Under the pieces are notes generated by a model. The model was not told where the DNA came from and searched no databases. It was given only the letters and a program-made list of their open reading frames with translations. The position numbers and the translations under genes are program-made. Below are positions 14,101 to 22,594 of a stretch of 28,715 nt of DNA, in pieces (position 1 is the first letter of the stretch; the number at the start of each line of letters is the position of its first letter). Source of the stretch: an uncultured Oscillospiraceae bacterium (GTDB taxonomy: Bacteria; Bacillota; Clostridia; Oscillospirales; Ruminococcaceae). Where the stretch lies: assembly GCA_934446455.1 (NCBI GenBank), contig CAKSEE010000036.1, positions 1 to 28,715 on the forward strand, given 5' to 3'.

Positions 14101-14730
14101 ATGGGTGAAAACATCAGAAAATCGGTCCTTGCGGGGCTTATGATAAGCATAGGCGGGTTTGTCAATCTCGCCTGCGGGCTTAAGGGTCTGCAGTGGGCGG
14201 GGGCGCTGCTTTTCGCGGTGGGGCTGTTTACGATATGCGAGTACGGCTTCAACCTCTACACGGGCAAGGCGGGGTATATTGCGGAGGATTTCCGCAACGT
14301 GCGGTACATGGGCTTTGTTGCGGGCGTTCTCGCGGTGAACTTTGCAACGACCTTTGCCGTGGGAGCGGGGCTCAGCTTCCTGTACGCTGACATAGCGGAA
14401 AGCGCGCGGGCACTCTACTCCGCAAAGCTGTCCGCGCCGCTTGCAAGGAGCTTTGTTTCTGCGGTGCTCTGCGGCGTGCTTATGTTCGCGGCGGTGGATA
14501 CGAAAAAGCGCGGAACGCGGCTCGGGATATTCCTTGCGGTGCCTGCGTTCATACTTGCGGGATTCGACCACTCCATTGCGAACTCGTTTTACGGCGGGCT
14601 TGCAGTCGGCGCGGACACGCTGTCGCTCAGGAATCTTGCGTTCACGCTTGTCGTGGTGCTTGGAAACGCGGTGGGGTGCATGCTTATCCCGCTGCTTATG
14701 AAAACGCGCGAAAAAACCGCTTCGAGGTGA
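14101..14730 (+). CDS. Formate/nitrite transporter (FNT) family channel
   Basis: A membrane protein of 209 residues with about six hydrophobic segments. It carries FNT landmarks such as AGLMISIGGFVNLAC in the first helix, an NFATTFAVGAG segment where the family has its Asn-containing central helix, and GFDHSIANSFYGGLAVG for the conserved GFEHSxANM loop. FNT channels export or import formate, nitrite or hydrosulfide; which applies cannot be told. It is shorter than FocA (about 280 residues), as in other small clostridial members. GGAGGG precedes the ATG at 14101, preferred over the in-frame ATG at 14062 that overlaps the transcription start. First gene of a seven-gene operon; the next starts four bases after its stop. 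Confidence 0.88.
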   Translation: MGENIRKSVLAGLMISIGGFVNLACGLKGLQWAGALLFAVGLFTICEYGFNLYTGKAGYIAEDFRNVRYMGFVAGVLAVNFATTFAVGAGLSFLYADIAESARALYSAKLSAPLARSFVSAVLCGVLMFAAVDTKKRGTRLGIFLAVPAFILAGFDHSIANSFYGGLAVGADTLSLRNLAFTLVVVLGNAVGCMLIPLLMKTREKTASR

Positions 14731-14734
14731 CGCT

Positions 14735-15118
14735 ATGGAAACGCACGAAACGCCCGTGGCTGCTCAGGGTTCCGCACGGGGCGGATATTCCCGCGCGGCG
14801 GGGGTAAAGGTGTTCTGCCTGTATTTTGCGTACTGGACGCTTTTTACGGTTGTGGCTGCGGTAATGCTCGCGCTGCTTACTGCGGCGCTCTGCGGGGTGC
14901 CCGCGGGGATTATGCTGGGAGTGTTCGGCGTGGCGATGCTTGCGTTTAAGGCGGACTTTATCATTACGGAGCTTTCGGGGCAGCTTATGCTTTTCGGGGG
15001 GCTTGCGTGCGCGTGCGCGTGCGCGTGCGCGGGGCTTCTCGCGGTAAAGGCGGGGTTTGTGACGGCGCGGCTGTTTTTGCGTGTTAAGCGCCGCTGTGAC
15101 AGGCTGAGGGGCTGGTGA
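14735..15118 (+). CDS. Small membrane protein (DUF1700-like)
   Basis: A 127-residue protein with a polar N-terminus (about 1-24), a long hydrophobic region (about 25-105) fit for three to four helices, and a basic tail (RLFLRVKRRCDRLRGW). The last hydrophobic segment contains a Cys-Ala alternation, ACACACACAG, encoded by a GTGCGC hexamer repeat. Its position directly before a DUF4097 gene, and the basic end after the last helix, recall the DUF1700/HAAS proteins that usually precede DUF4097, but the N-terminal HAAS domain is absent. GAGGTGA overlapping the FNT stop serves as ribosome binding site. Its stop overlaps a possible GTG start of the next gene. Function unknown. Confidence 0.7.
   Translation: METHETPVAAQGSARGGYSRAAGVKVFCLYFAYWTLFTVVAAVMLALLTAALCGVPAGIMLGVFGVAMLAFKADFIITELSGQLMLFGGLACACACACAGLLAVKAGFVTARLFLRVKRRCDRLRGW
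15004..15031 (+). repeat. GTGCGC hexamer microsatellite, alternating purine-pyrimidine
   Basis: Four perfect GTGCGC units (15007-15030) inside the small membrane protein gene. Together with the flanks they give 28 bases of strict pyrimidine-purine alternation, the pattern that favours Z-DNA. Repeat-number change would add or remove Cys-Ala pairs without shifting frame. Confidence 0.9.
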
Positions 15119-15120
15119 GC

Positions 15121-15855
15121 ATGGAAAGGGCTGTAAACAGGCTTATTATAGTGTTCGCGGCGCTTGCGGCGCTGTTCGGCGCGGGGGCGTATTTCTTCAG
15201 GGGCGCGCCGCACGGCACGGCGTACGAGGACGAGCTTGAAACCGCCGTGTGCGACTATATCGACATAGACGTGCTGCGCCTTGACGTGACGGTGCTGCCG
15301 TACGACGGCGACGACATTCGCATAAAATACCGCAACGACCTGCCGCTTGCCTTTGAGAGGGGCGACAACTCGCTTTATATAAGCGAAAGCGACGAGTTTG
15401 TGATATCGCTGCTTTCGGGGAGAGAGCAGTTTGGAATGTACGTTTACCTGCCGCGCACGATTTACCGTGAAATCACGGTCTACACGGGCTCGGGCGATGT
15501 ATCGCTCGGCGCGCTTGACGCGCAGAAGATAACCGTGGCGACGGGCAGCGGCGCTGTTACGAGCGAGGACACGCGCTCGCTCGTGTATCTCTCGTCGGGC
15601 TCGGGCGACATAACGCTTGATTTTGAGGCGGTAATACCCGAAAGCACAATAATCACGCGCAGCGGCAACGCGCAGCTTATCCTGCCGCAGGACAGCTCCG
15701 TGGCGCTTGACTTTGAAACGGAAACGGGCGCGTGCGTATGCCCGTTCATCACGGGGCGGGTAATCGGCAGCTATATGTACAGCATAAACGGCGGCAGGGA
15801 GCTTATCCATGCCGAGCTTGAGCAGGGAACGCTGACTGTCAGCGGGAAAGGATAA
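15121..15855 (+). CDS. DUF4097 family beta-strand repeat protein
   Basis: About 244 residues. It has one N-terminal membrane anchor (RLIIVFAALAALFGAGAYFF) and then an extracytoplasmic domain of short beta-strand repeats with glycine-serine turns (YTGSGDVSLG, ATGSGAVTS, SSGSGDITLDF, TRSGNAQLIL). This is the hallmark of DUF4097, a right-handed beta-helix-like fold thought to act at the envelope, often next to PadR or DUF1700 genes. The ATG at 15121 is preferred because GAGGGG lies about 9 nt upstream; a GTG at 15115 overlaps the previous stop and is the alternative. Exact role unknown. Confidence 0.88.
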   Translation: MERAVNRLIIVFAALAALFGAGAYFFRGAPHGTAYEDELETAVCDYIDIDVLRLDVTVLPYDGDDIRIKYRNDLPLAFERGDNSLYISESDEFVISLLSGREQFGMYVYLPRTIYREITVYTGSGDVSLGALDAQKITVATGSGAVTSEDTRSLVYLSSGSGDITLDFEAVIPESTIITRSGNAQLILPQDSSVALDFETETGACVCPFITGRVIGSYMYSINGGRELIHAELEQGTLTVSGKG

Positions 15856-15861
15856 AGGGCG

Positions 15862-16269
15862 ATGAAGAACTACAGGCAGGAGCTTATGATAACGAGCGAC
15901 ATACAGGAGCAGTTTCTGAATCTTTCCTACGAGGTTGAGGAGTGCGTGCGCAGAAGCATGATAAACAACGGCTTGTGCGTTGTTTTCTCGCAGCACACAA
16001 CCGCTGCGGTGTTCCTTGAGCATGACAGCGAGGCGCTCCATGCCGACTGGTCGAGAATGCTTGCGGAAATGACGCACGGCGAAACCGAGTACAAGGTGGA
16101 CTACATGAGCGCGGGCGCGGCTCACATGAAGCAGGCGCTGCTCGGCGCTTCGGTAACTATCCCGATATCCGACGGGCGGCTGGAGCTCGGTCCGCGCCAG
16201 TACATAATGTACGCGGACTTCGACGGCTGCCGCGAAAAGTCCGTTATAGTCAAGATCATAGGAGAGTAA
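15862..16269 (+). CDS. yjbQ: YjbQ/UPF0047 family protein
   Basis: A 135-residue single-domain protein with the family pattern: MITSDIQEQFLNLS, then VVFSQHTTAAVFLEHD (the conserved His-Thr-Thr-Ala), AAHMKQALLGASVTIPISDGRLELGPRQYIMYADFDG and a final strand KSVIVKIIGE. YjbQ proteins form trimers; some show weak thiamine-phosphate synthase activity, which gives the common database name, but their physiological role is unsettled. It lies 6 bases after DUF4097 and 7 before the glycosyltransferase within the operon, without an obvious functional link. Confidence 0.92.
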   Translation: MKNYRQELMITSDIQEQFLNLSYEVEECVRRSMINNGLCVVFSQHTTAAVFLEHDSEALHADWSRMLAEMTHGETEYKVDYMSAGAAHMKQALLGASVTIPISDGRLELGPRQYIMYADFDGCREKSVIVKIIGE

Positions 16270-16276
16270 CAGGCAA

Positions 16277-17206
16277 ATGCTATCGGTGATAATCCCCGCA
16301 TACAACGAACAGGAGAACATCTCCGCCGCTGCCGCTGCGATAGGCGGCATTCTTGACGGCGAGGGCATAGGCTACGAGCTTGTGTTTGTTGACGACGGCT
16401 CGCGGGACGGCACATGGAACGAGATAAAGCGCGCCTCCGGGGCTGACGGCAGGGTGCGCGGGGTGAGATTCTCGCGCAACTTTGGCAAGGAGGGCGCTAT
16501 TTTTGCGGGACTTGCCGCGGCGCGCGGCGAGTGCGCCGTGCTTATAGACTGCGACCTGCAGCACCCGCCCGAGCTTATCCCGCAGATGTACCGCCTGTGG
16601 GAGGGCGGCGTGCAGGTGGTTGAGGCGAAAAAGGCGTCCCGCGGGAAAGAGGGGCTGCTGTACAAGCTCTTTGCAAAGGGCTTTTACCGCCTGATGAAGT
16701 CCTCGTCGGGCATAGACCTTGACGGCGCGAGCGACTTCCGCCTGCTTGACAGAAAGGTGATAGACGCGCTGCTGGAGCTGCCCGAGCGGCTGACGTTCTT
16801 CCGCGCGCTTTCGGGCTGGGTCGGGTTCAGCAGGGAGCAGATAGAGTTTGACGTGCGCCCGAGAAACGCGGGCAAAACAAAGTGGAACTTTAAGAAGCTC
16901 TTTGTATTCGCGGTGAACTCCATTTCGTCGTTCACAAACCTGCCCATGCAGATAATAACGTTCGTGGGAGCGCTTTTCGGCGTATTTGCGGTCATACTCG
17001 GCATACAGACGCTTGTAAGGTACTTCTGCGGCAATGCGGCGGACGGTTTTACGACGGTGATACTGCTGCTGCTGATTATCGGCGCGTGCCTTATGCTGGG
17101 GGTAGGCATCATCGGCTTTTACCTGTCAAAGATATACGAGGAGATAAAACAGCGCCCGCGCTACATCATAGCCGAGCGCACGGACAAGGAGCGTGAGCGC
17201 GGGTGA
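16277..17206 (+). CDS. GT2 polyprenyl-phosphate glycosyltransferase (DPM1/GtrB/CsbB-like)
   Basis: A 309-residue family-2 glycosyltransferase. The N-terminal GT-A fold shows LSVIIPAYNEQENI, the nucleotide-binding ELVFVDDGSRDGTW and the DxD region VLIDCDLQHPPELIPQM. An RNAGKTKWNFKKLF segment (about 197-210) marks the membrane-proximal helix of the DPM1/GtrB group. Two C-terminal transmembrane helices (about residues 225-250 and 262-287) end in a YEEIKQRPRYI tail on the cytoplasmic side. Such enzymes move a sugar from a nucleotide sugar to undecaprenyl phosphate. Overlap of four bases with the YfhO-type gene strongly suggests joint action: this enzyme loads the lipid carrier and YfhO uses it outside. 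Confidence 0.93.
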   Translation: MLSVIIPAYNEQENISAAAAAIGGILDGEGIGYELVFVDDGSRDGTWNEIKRASGADGRVRGVRFSRNFGKEGAIFAGLAAARGECAVLIDCDLQHPPELIPQMYRLWEGGVQVVEAKKASRGKEGLLYKLFAKGFYRLMKSSSGIDLDGASDFRLLDRKVIDALLELPERLTFFRALSGWVGFSREQIEFDVRPRNAGKTKWNFKKLFVFAVNSISSFTNLPMQIITFVGALFGVFAVILGIQTLVRYFCGNAADGFTTVILLLLIIGACLMLGVGIIGFYLSKIYEEIKQRPRYIIAERTDKERERG

Positions 17207-19968
17207 AAACGGTTCTTACAAAGGCTTGGGCGTTTATCCGCGACAAGCGCGCATATCTGTTGTCGCTGGCGCTGCCTGCGGCGATACTTCTGCTGTCCTA
17301 CGTCGTTTTCGGGGTGTATCCGTTCGGGCGGCGTTCGGTGCTGTCGCTTGACCTTAACGCGCAGTATGTCTATTACTACGACTATATGTACGACGTATTC
17401 GCGGGGAAGGAGAGCCTTTTCTACAGCTGGAGCAGGAACCTTTCGGGCGAGTTTATGGGCATTATAGGGTATTATCTCGCAAGCCCGTTCAATATACTGG
17501 TGTGGCTTTTCCCGCGGAAGATGATAACCGAGGGGCTTATGACCATGATGATAGCCAAGGCGGCTGCGGCGGGGCTTTCGTGCTGCTTTCTGCTTAAAAA
17601 GCACAGGGGCTACGGCAATCTTACCTCGGTAATGTTCTCGGTTATGTACGCGCTCTGCGGCTTTTTCGTCGTGCAGACCATGAACCCCATGTGGCTTGAC
17701 GGCCTGATCGCGCTGCCGCTTGTGGTTATGGGAATAGAGTGGATATGCGACAAGAAAACCCCCGCGCTTTACGTGCTTTCGCTTTTGTACATCTTTGTCG
17801 CAAACTTCTATATCGGCTACATGACGGGCATTTTCTCCGCGCTCTATTATCTGTACTACATCTCTTCGGGCAAGAGCGCGCGCACCTGCTTCGGCGACGT
17901 GTGCGGCAGCGTTGTGACGTTCGGCATATCCTCAATGAGCGCTATTCTGATGTCCTGCTTTATGATACTGCCTGTGTACAAGTCGCTGTCAAACGGCAAG
18001 TTCACGTTCTCCGACCCCGACTTTTCGCCTGCGGAGAGCTTTCAGATAGCGGACAGCTTTATAAAGCTATTTCCCGCGACCTACGACACTGTGCGCATGG
18101 AGGGGCTGCCGATACTCTACTGCGGCACGCTTGCGCTTGTGTTCGCGGCGGTGTACTTTATGTCGCGCAATACCCGCGCGCGTGAGCGCATTGCGGGCGG
18201 AGTGCTTGTGGGTTTTCTCTTTTTAAGCATGTATATCCGCCCGCTTGATATGCTCTGGCACGGCGGGCAGATGCCAAACTGGCTGCCCTACAGGTACAGC
18301 TTCCTGATAAGCTTTCTGCTGGTGCTGTTCGGCGCGCAGGCGTTCGACAGCCTGCGGCAGACGCGCGGGCGCAGCATGGGCGCGGCGTTCGGGGTGCTGC
18401 TTGCAATGCTGCTCCGGGCGGACTACAACGCGGGGCACGAGTATTTCGACACCACGCTTATAATCGTGATACCGCTGTGCGTTCTGGCACTCATATGTAT
18501 ACCGGCGTACGCCTACATGAAAAAGGGCGGCACGGCGCTTGCGATAACGCTTGCGGCGGCGGTGTGCCTCGAGTGCTTTATGAACGTCTCAATGACGCTT
18601 TACGATATGCACGACGACATAGTGTTCTCAGACCGTTCCACCTACCTTGGAGATATCCCGTACTCGCGCGTTATAACCGACGCCCTGCATGAGCGCGACG
18701 AGGGTTTCTACCGCATGGAAAAGACCTACCACCGCACGGTGAACGACCCCATAGCCCTGCGTATGTACGGCATGAGCCATTCGTCAAGCACGCTCAACTC
18801 AAAGGCTATTGCGCTTCTCGGTGACCTCGGCTTTTCCGCAAGGGAGCATTACACCCGCTACGACGGCGCGACAATGCTCACCGACGACATTTTTGGCGTG
18901 AAATACGTGCTGTCAAAATACGCGTGCTACGTGCCGTACACCGACACCGTGGACATAGAAAACGAGCTTGGCGTGACCGTTTATGAAAACACGGACGCGC
19001 TTGGGCTTGCGTACCTCGCAGACGGCGGCATAAACGGCTGGGACTACTCCGACGGCGGCGACGAGCCGCGCTCCGAAAAGGAGTCGCCTTTCCTTGTGCA
19101 GAACGCCCTTGCAAAGACGCTCACGGGTGACGAGGCGCTCACGGTATTCCGCCCGATTGACGAGGTGGCGTTCGACAGCCGCAACATAAAGCTTGGCACA
19201 ACGACCGACGCGCACACAAGCTGCAAAAAGAAGAACGAGAGCAGCGAGGCGTGGATAAGCTTTGAAATAACCATGCCCGAAAGCGGCGCGCTTTATATGT
19301 ACCTGCCCACCGACTACGAGCGCGAAACCTACGTCTATGTCAACGGCAAGTACCTGTCAAGCTACTTCAAGTATGAGAATTACGGCACGGAGTACCTCGG
19401 CGAATACGACGATGGAGAAACCGTGAAGATAAAGCTGGAGCTGCGCGAGGACAGCGTTTACTACAAGTCCACGCAGTTCTACTACGTCGACGGCGGGGAG
19501 CTGGCGCGCTTTCAGCAGGAAATGACCGCGCTTAACCCCGCGACAAACGTTGTGCGCGAATCGGGAACGCGGCTTGCCATTACCGCAAACGCCGCGCAGG
19601 ACTGCACGCTGTTCACAACCATACCCGCAGAGGAGGGGTGGAGCGCATACATCGACGGCGAGCCCGCGGAGCTTTCCAAAACGATGAACGACGCGCTGCT
19701 GTGCCTTGACGTGCCCGAGGGCGAGCATGAGATAACGCTCGTGTTCTTCCCCGCGGGGCTTAAGGCGGGGCTTATACTCACGGGCATGGGCGTTATTACG
19801 TTCGCGCTCATGCTGGCGTATCTGCGCTTTATCAGGCGCACGGGCGTGTTCGAGCCGCGCCCCGCGAATAACTCACCGCAGGAAACGGCTTTGCAGACGG
19901 AACAGGCGGCGCCCGAAGCGGAGTCTGCACAGACGGCGCGGGATAACGCGCAGGATTCGGGCGAATAA
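17203..19968 (+). CDS. YfhO family membrane glycosyltransferase (GT-C type)
   Basis: A 921-residue membrane protein starting with GTG in the ATGA-like overlap with the GT2 gene. Residues 1 to about 470 hold a dozen or so hydrophobic helices, with the family-typical first external loop SLDLNAQYVYYYDYMYDVFAGKESLFYSWSRNLSGE, whose acidic residues sit where GT-C enzymes have their catalytic base. A large external domain follows (about 480-850), then a last helix (about 860-880) and a hydrophilic tail rich in Pro, Glu and Ala. In Bacillus, Listeria and relatives, YfhO uses undecaprenyl-phosphate sugars to decorate lipoteichoic acid. A similar envelope-glycosylation role is likely here, though the acceptor is unknown. 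Confidence 0.92.
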   Translation: MKTVLTKAWAFIRDKRAYLLSLALPAAILLLSYVVFGVYPFGRRSVLSLDLNAQYVYYYDYMYDVFAGKESLFYSWSRNLSGEFMGIIGYYLASPFNILVWLFPRKMITEGLMTMMIAKAAAAGLSCCFLLKKHRGYGNLTSVMFSVMYALCGFFVVQTMNPMWLDGLIALPLVVMGIEWICDKKTPALYVLSLLYIFVANFYIGYMTGIFSALYYLYYISSGKSARTCFGDVCGSVVTFGISSMSAILMSCFMILPVYKSLSNGKFTFSDPDFSPAESFQIADSFIKLFPATYDTVRMEGLPILYCGTLALVFAAVYFMSRNTRARERIAGGVLVGFLFLSMYIRPLDMLWHGGQMPNWLPYRYSFLISFLLVLFGAQAFDSLRQTRGRSMGAAFGVLLAMLLRADYNAGHEYFDTTLIIVIPLCVLALICIPAYAYMKKGGTALAITLAAAVCLECFMNVSMTLYDMHDDIVFSDRSTYLGDIPYSRVITDALHERDEGFYRMEKTYHRTVNDPIALRMYGMSHSSSTLNSKAIALLGDLGFSAREHYTRYDGATMLTDDIFGVKYVLSKYACYVPYTDTVDIENELGVTVYENTDALGLAYLADGGINGWDYSDGGDEPRSEKESPFLVQNALAKTLTGDEALTVFRPIDEVAFDSRNIKLGTTTDAHTSCKKKNESSEAWISFEITMPESGALYMYLPTDYERETYVYVNGKYLSSYFKYENYGTEYLGEYDDGETVKIKLELREDSVYYKSTQFYYVDGGELARFQQEMTALNPATNVVRESGTRLAITANAAQDCTLFTTIPAEEGWSAYIDGEPAELSKTMNDALLCLDVPEGEHEITLVFFPAGLKAGLILTGMGVITFALMLAYLRFIRRTGVFEPRPANNSPQETALQTEQAAPEAESAQTARDNAQDSGE

Positions 19969-19980
19969 CGGGAGGGCGCA

Positions 19981-22521
19981 ATGCAGATTTATATCCCGGA
20001 ACGCGTTTACGGGCGGCTTAAAAGCATATACGCGGGCGGCGTTACCATTGTATGCGGCGGGGACGGCTGCGGCAAATCGACCACCCTTGCGGAGTTTATA
20101 CGGCGCTCACGCGGGAAAGGGCGCTCCTGTCGGTTTATACGCGGCAGCAAGAGCGCTGAGGAGTGTTTCGGCAAGCTGTGCCGCCTTGTTACGGGAAAGG
20201 CGCGCCCCATTCCCGCAACGGACGGCGAGGAGCGCGGGCTGCGCGCGGAATTTGAGTGCGCGGAGCTTTCGGACACCGTGATAATAGCCGACGACCCCTA
20301 CGCGTGGGAGCTTGTGCTTGGCGGTTACCGCGCGGGCAGGCTTATTTCGGAGTGCCTGAGCGCGCCGCTTGTGGTAACGGCCGCGCGGATAGGCGAGTAC
20401 CAGACGATGATGGCGCGAATGTTCGGCTACGACGTTATTGAGGAAGGCGAGCTTTTGCTGAGCGCTGCGGAAACAGAGGAATACGCGCGCCGCAGCGGCA
20501 TAGACAGCGAAACGGCGCGCGCTGTTTTTTCCCTTACGGGCGGTATGCTTGCGTATGTCACAGCGGCGTTTGAGCTTGTACTGCGCGCAAACAAGCTCCC
20601 GCGCACGCGTGGGGAGGTGCTTGTGGCGCTTGTGGGGCTTGCGGATGCGCGCACGCAGGGGGCAATGTACGCGGCGGCTTCCTTTGAGCGCATAAGCGAG
20701 CCGTTTCTGGAGGAGCTCTGCGCGTGCGGGGCGCTTACGGAGCGCTTCGGCGAGGAGTTTGCGTCGGTGGAGCGCGTTGAGGCGCTGCACGGCGCGCCGT
20801 TCGGTCTGGGGCTTATCCGCGTGGACAAAAAGGCGCGCAGGGCGTTTGTTCACCCGTGCCTTAAAGAGGCGCTGAAAAAATGCTTCGAGGGACTGACGGA
20901 CGAGGAGCGGCGGCAGTTTCACAGCATAATTGCGCGCAGCTACCTGCGGCAGGACGACTCGTTTATGGCGTTCAGCCACTTTTTTTTAAGCGGCGATTTT
21001 GACGCCGCCGCAGACTGCCCGAGAAAGCCCGTTGGACTTGCGTTCAACACGCTGCTGCGCACGAGCGGCACCCTTGTGCGCTTTATGGAGGCGTGCCCGC
21101 TTTCGTGCAGGGCGATACTGCCGCGCTATACGCGAATACTGGCGCTGCTTACGCTTACCGACAGGCACGAGGAGGCGTGTCAGGGCTTTGCGGCGCTTAT
21201 TGCGGCGATAAAGGCGGACGAGGGATATTCCCCAGCGGAGCGCCGCAGAATGCTGTTTGCGGCGGAGCTTATGCGCACCTACGAGGACCTGTTTATTCTT
21301 GAAAAAATGGGAACGCACATAAAGCGCGCATACGAGCTGTTCAACGGCAGGCGCGAGCTGTACCCGCCGTTCCACTCGTGGAGTCTGTATGCGCCGTCGG
21401 TGTTCGCGCTTATTCACAGGTATTCGCTGCCGCTTTCCACCGAGAGCGAGCAGTTTTCGCGCTATCACAGAATGTACTCGGAGATGATAGACCACGGCGG
21501 GCATATTCTGGAGCTTTACATGGCGGAGTGCGTGTACTTCACGGGGAATTATGCAAGAGCGGGCGCGCTTTGCAGGCGCGAGCTTGAGCGCTGCACCGAC
21601 CCGCGCGACCTGTCCGTTAAGATAGCGCTGCTGTCGCTTGAGGGGAGAACGGCGCTCTACGGCGGGGACTACGCGCGGTATTCCGAGGTGTGCGGGCAGC
21701 TTTCTGCGCTCACGCACCTGCCGCAGACGGAGGAAGCGATAATTATGGCGAGGCTTTGCCTTGCGGCGCTCTCCTGCGCGCAGGGCGAGGGGCGCACGGA
21801 CGGCTTCTTCCTGCGCTGCATGAGCGACCGCGACATAACTCTCAACCGCTTTCAGGCGCCGTTTTCCTACATGATAATAGCGCTTATGGACTACGCCATA
21901 GGGCGGTACGAGCCGCTTTTGTCCTGCCGCGAAAAATACCTTGCCGCGGCGGACGAGGTGCGCAACGAAACGATACGCATAAAGCTGTTGCTGCTGTTTG
22001 CGGCGGCGGAGCTCAGCCTTGGGGACGAGCCTGCCGCGCTTCGCGATACCGAGGCGGCGTTCGAGCGGCTTGCGGGTACGGGAATTTCCGCGCCTGCAGC
22101 GGAGGTAATGGCGCTTTGTCCGCGGCTTGCAGGACTTGCTGTAAGCGGGCTGCCGGCGCGCTTTTCGGTGTTTGCAAACGCGTGCGCGCACCTCTCGTTT
22201 GAGTACAGGCGCGGCATTGAGGCGGTAAGGACCTACAGCCTGTCGGGCGGCGGGACGGCTTCGCCAAAGCGCACGATTACCGCGCAGATGGTTGACGCGC
22301 GCGCGGCTGCGTTCGACGAGGTAAGGCGTTCGCTCTGTCTGTCGCGCAGGGAGTTCGCGTATGCAATGCTTGCGGCGAGCCGCTTTTCAAACGCGGAGAT
22401 ATGCGGGGTGTACGCGGTCGGCATGGACGCGGTGAAAAGCTCGCTCAAACGCGCGTTCGCAAAGCTCGGCATACGCTCGCGCGGGCAGCTGAGAAGCCTT
22501 GTGCCGACGATAGGACTGTAA
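19981..22521 (+). CDS. STAND ATPase / LuxR-type (MalT-like) transcriptional regulator
   Basis: An 846-residue protein with an N-terminal P-loop (GGDGCGKST, residues 26-34) and a Walker B-like DTVIIADDPYAW (about 97-108). A winged-helix-like AAA lid region and a long helical TPR-like sensor stretch (about 330-740) follow. The C-terminal helix-turn-helix (about 780-846, ending SNAEICGVYAVGMDAVKSSLKRAFAKLGIRSRGQLRSL) keeps the LuxR layout (VxxHxxxxxxKLxxxxR pattern), with Met-Asp-Ala-Val-Lys-Ser-Ser-Leu in the recognition helix. This is the MalT architecture, in which ATP and an inducer drive activation. It starts 12 bases after yfhO with GGAGGG and is the last gene of the operon, so it may sense envelope or sugar status and control this operon or another target. 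Confidence 0.85.
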   Translation: MQIYIPERVYGRLKSIYAGGVTIVCGGDGCGKSTTLAEFIRRSRGKGRSCRFIRGSKSAEECFGKLCRLVTGKARPIPATDGEERGLRAEFECAELSDTVIIADDPYAWELVLGGYRAGRLISECLSAPLVVTAARIGEYQTMMARMFGYDVIEEGELLLSAAETEEYARRSGIDSETARAVFSLTGGMLAYVTAAFELVLRANKLPRTRGEVLVALVGLADARTQGAMYAAASFERISEPFLEELCACGALTERFGEEFASVERVEALHGAPFGLGLIRVDKKARRAFVHPCLKEALKKCFEGLTDEERRQFHSIIARSYLRQDDSFMAFSHFFLSGDFDAAADCPRKPVGLAFNTLLRTSGTLVRFMEACPLSCRAILPRYTRILALLTLTDRHEEACQGFAALIAAIKADEGYSPAERRRMLFAAELMRTYEDLFILEKMGTHIKRAYELFNGRRELYPPFHSWSLYAPSVFALIHRYSLPLSTESEQFSRYHRMYSEMIDHGGHILELYMAECVYFTGNYARAGALCRRELERCTDPRDLSVKIALLSLEGRTALYGGDYARYSEVCGQLSALTHLPQTEEAIIMARLCLAALSCAQGEGRTDGFFLRCMSDRDITLNRFQAPFSYMIIALMDYAIGRYEPLLSCREKYLAAADEVRNETIRIKLLLLFAAAELSLGDEPAALRDTEAAFERLAGTGISAPAAEVMALCPRLAGLAVSGLPARFSVFANACAHLSFEYRRGIEAVRTYSLSGGGTASPKRTITAQMVDARAAAFDEVRRSLCLSRREFAYAMLAASRFSNAEICGVYAVGMDAVKSSLKRAFAKLGIRSRGQLRSLVPTIGL

Positions 22522-22548
22522 AAAGGCGCGGGGGTCTGCAAAAGAATA

Positions 22549-22581
22549 AGCGGGGCAGAATTACCTGTCCCGCTTTGTTTT
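22549..22581. terminator. Bidirectional terminator between the LuxR-type gene and GH5
   Basis: AGCGGGGCAG (22549-22558) pairs with CTGTCCCGCT (22565-22574) with one G-T wobble around a 6-nt loop, followed by TTGTTTT. On the other strand the hairpin is followed by TATTCTTTT, so it can serve both convergent genes. Confidence 0.8.
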
Positions 22582-22594
22582 ATGCTGTTATAAC

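Noticed and set aside
14764..16368. 534-codon antisense frame over the small membrane protein, DUF4097 and YjbQ genes
   Set aside because: Three well-supported genes occupy the other strand with good start sites; the antisense peptide has no recognisable domain.
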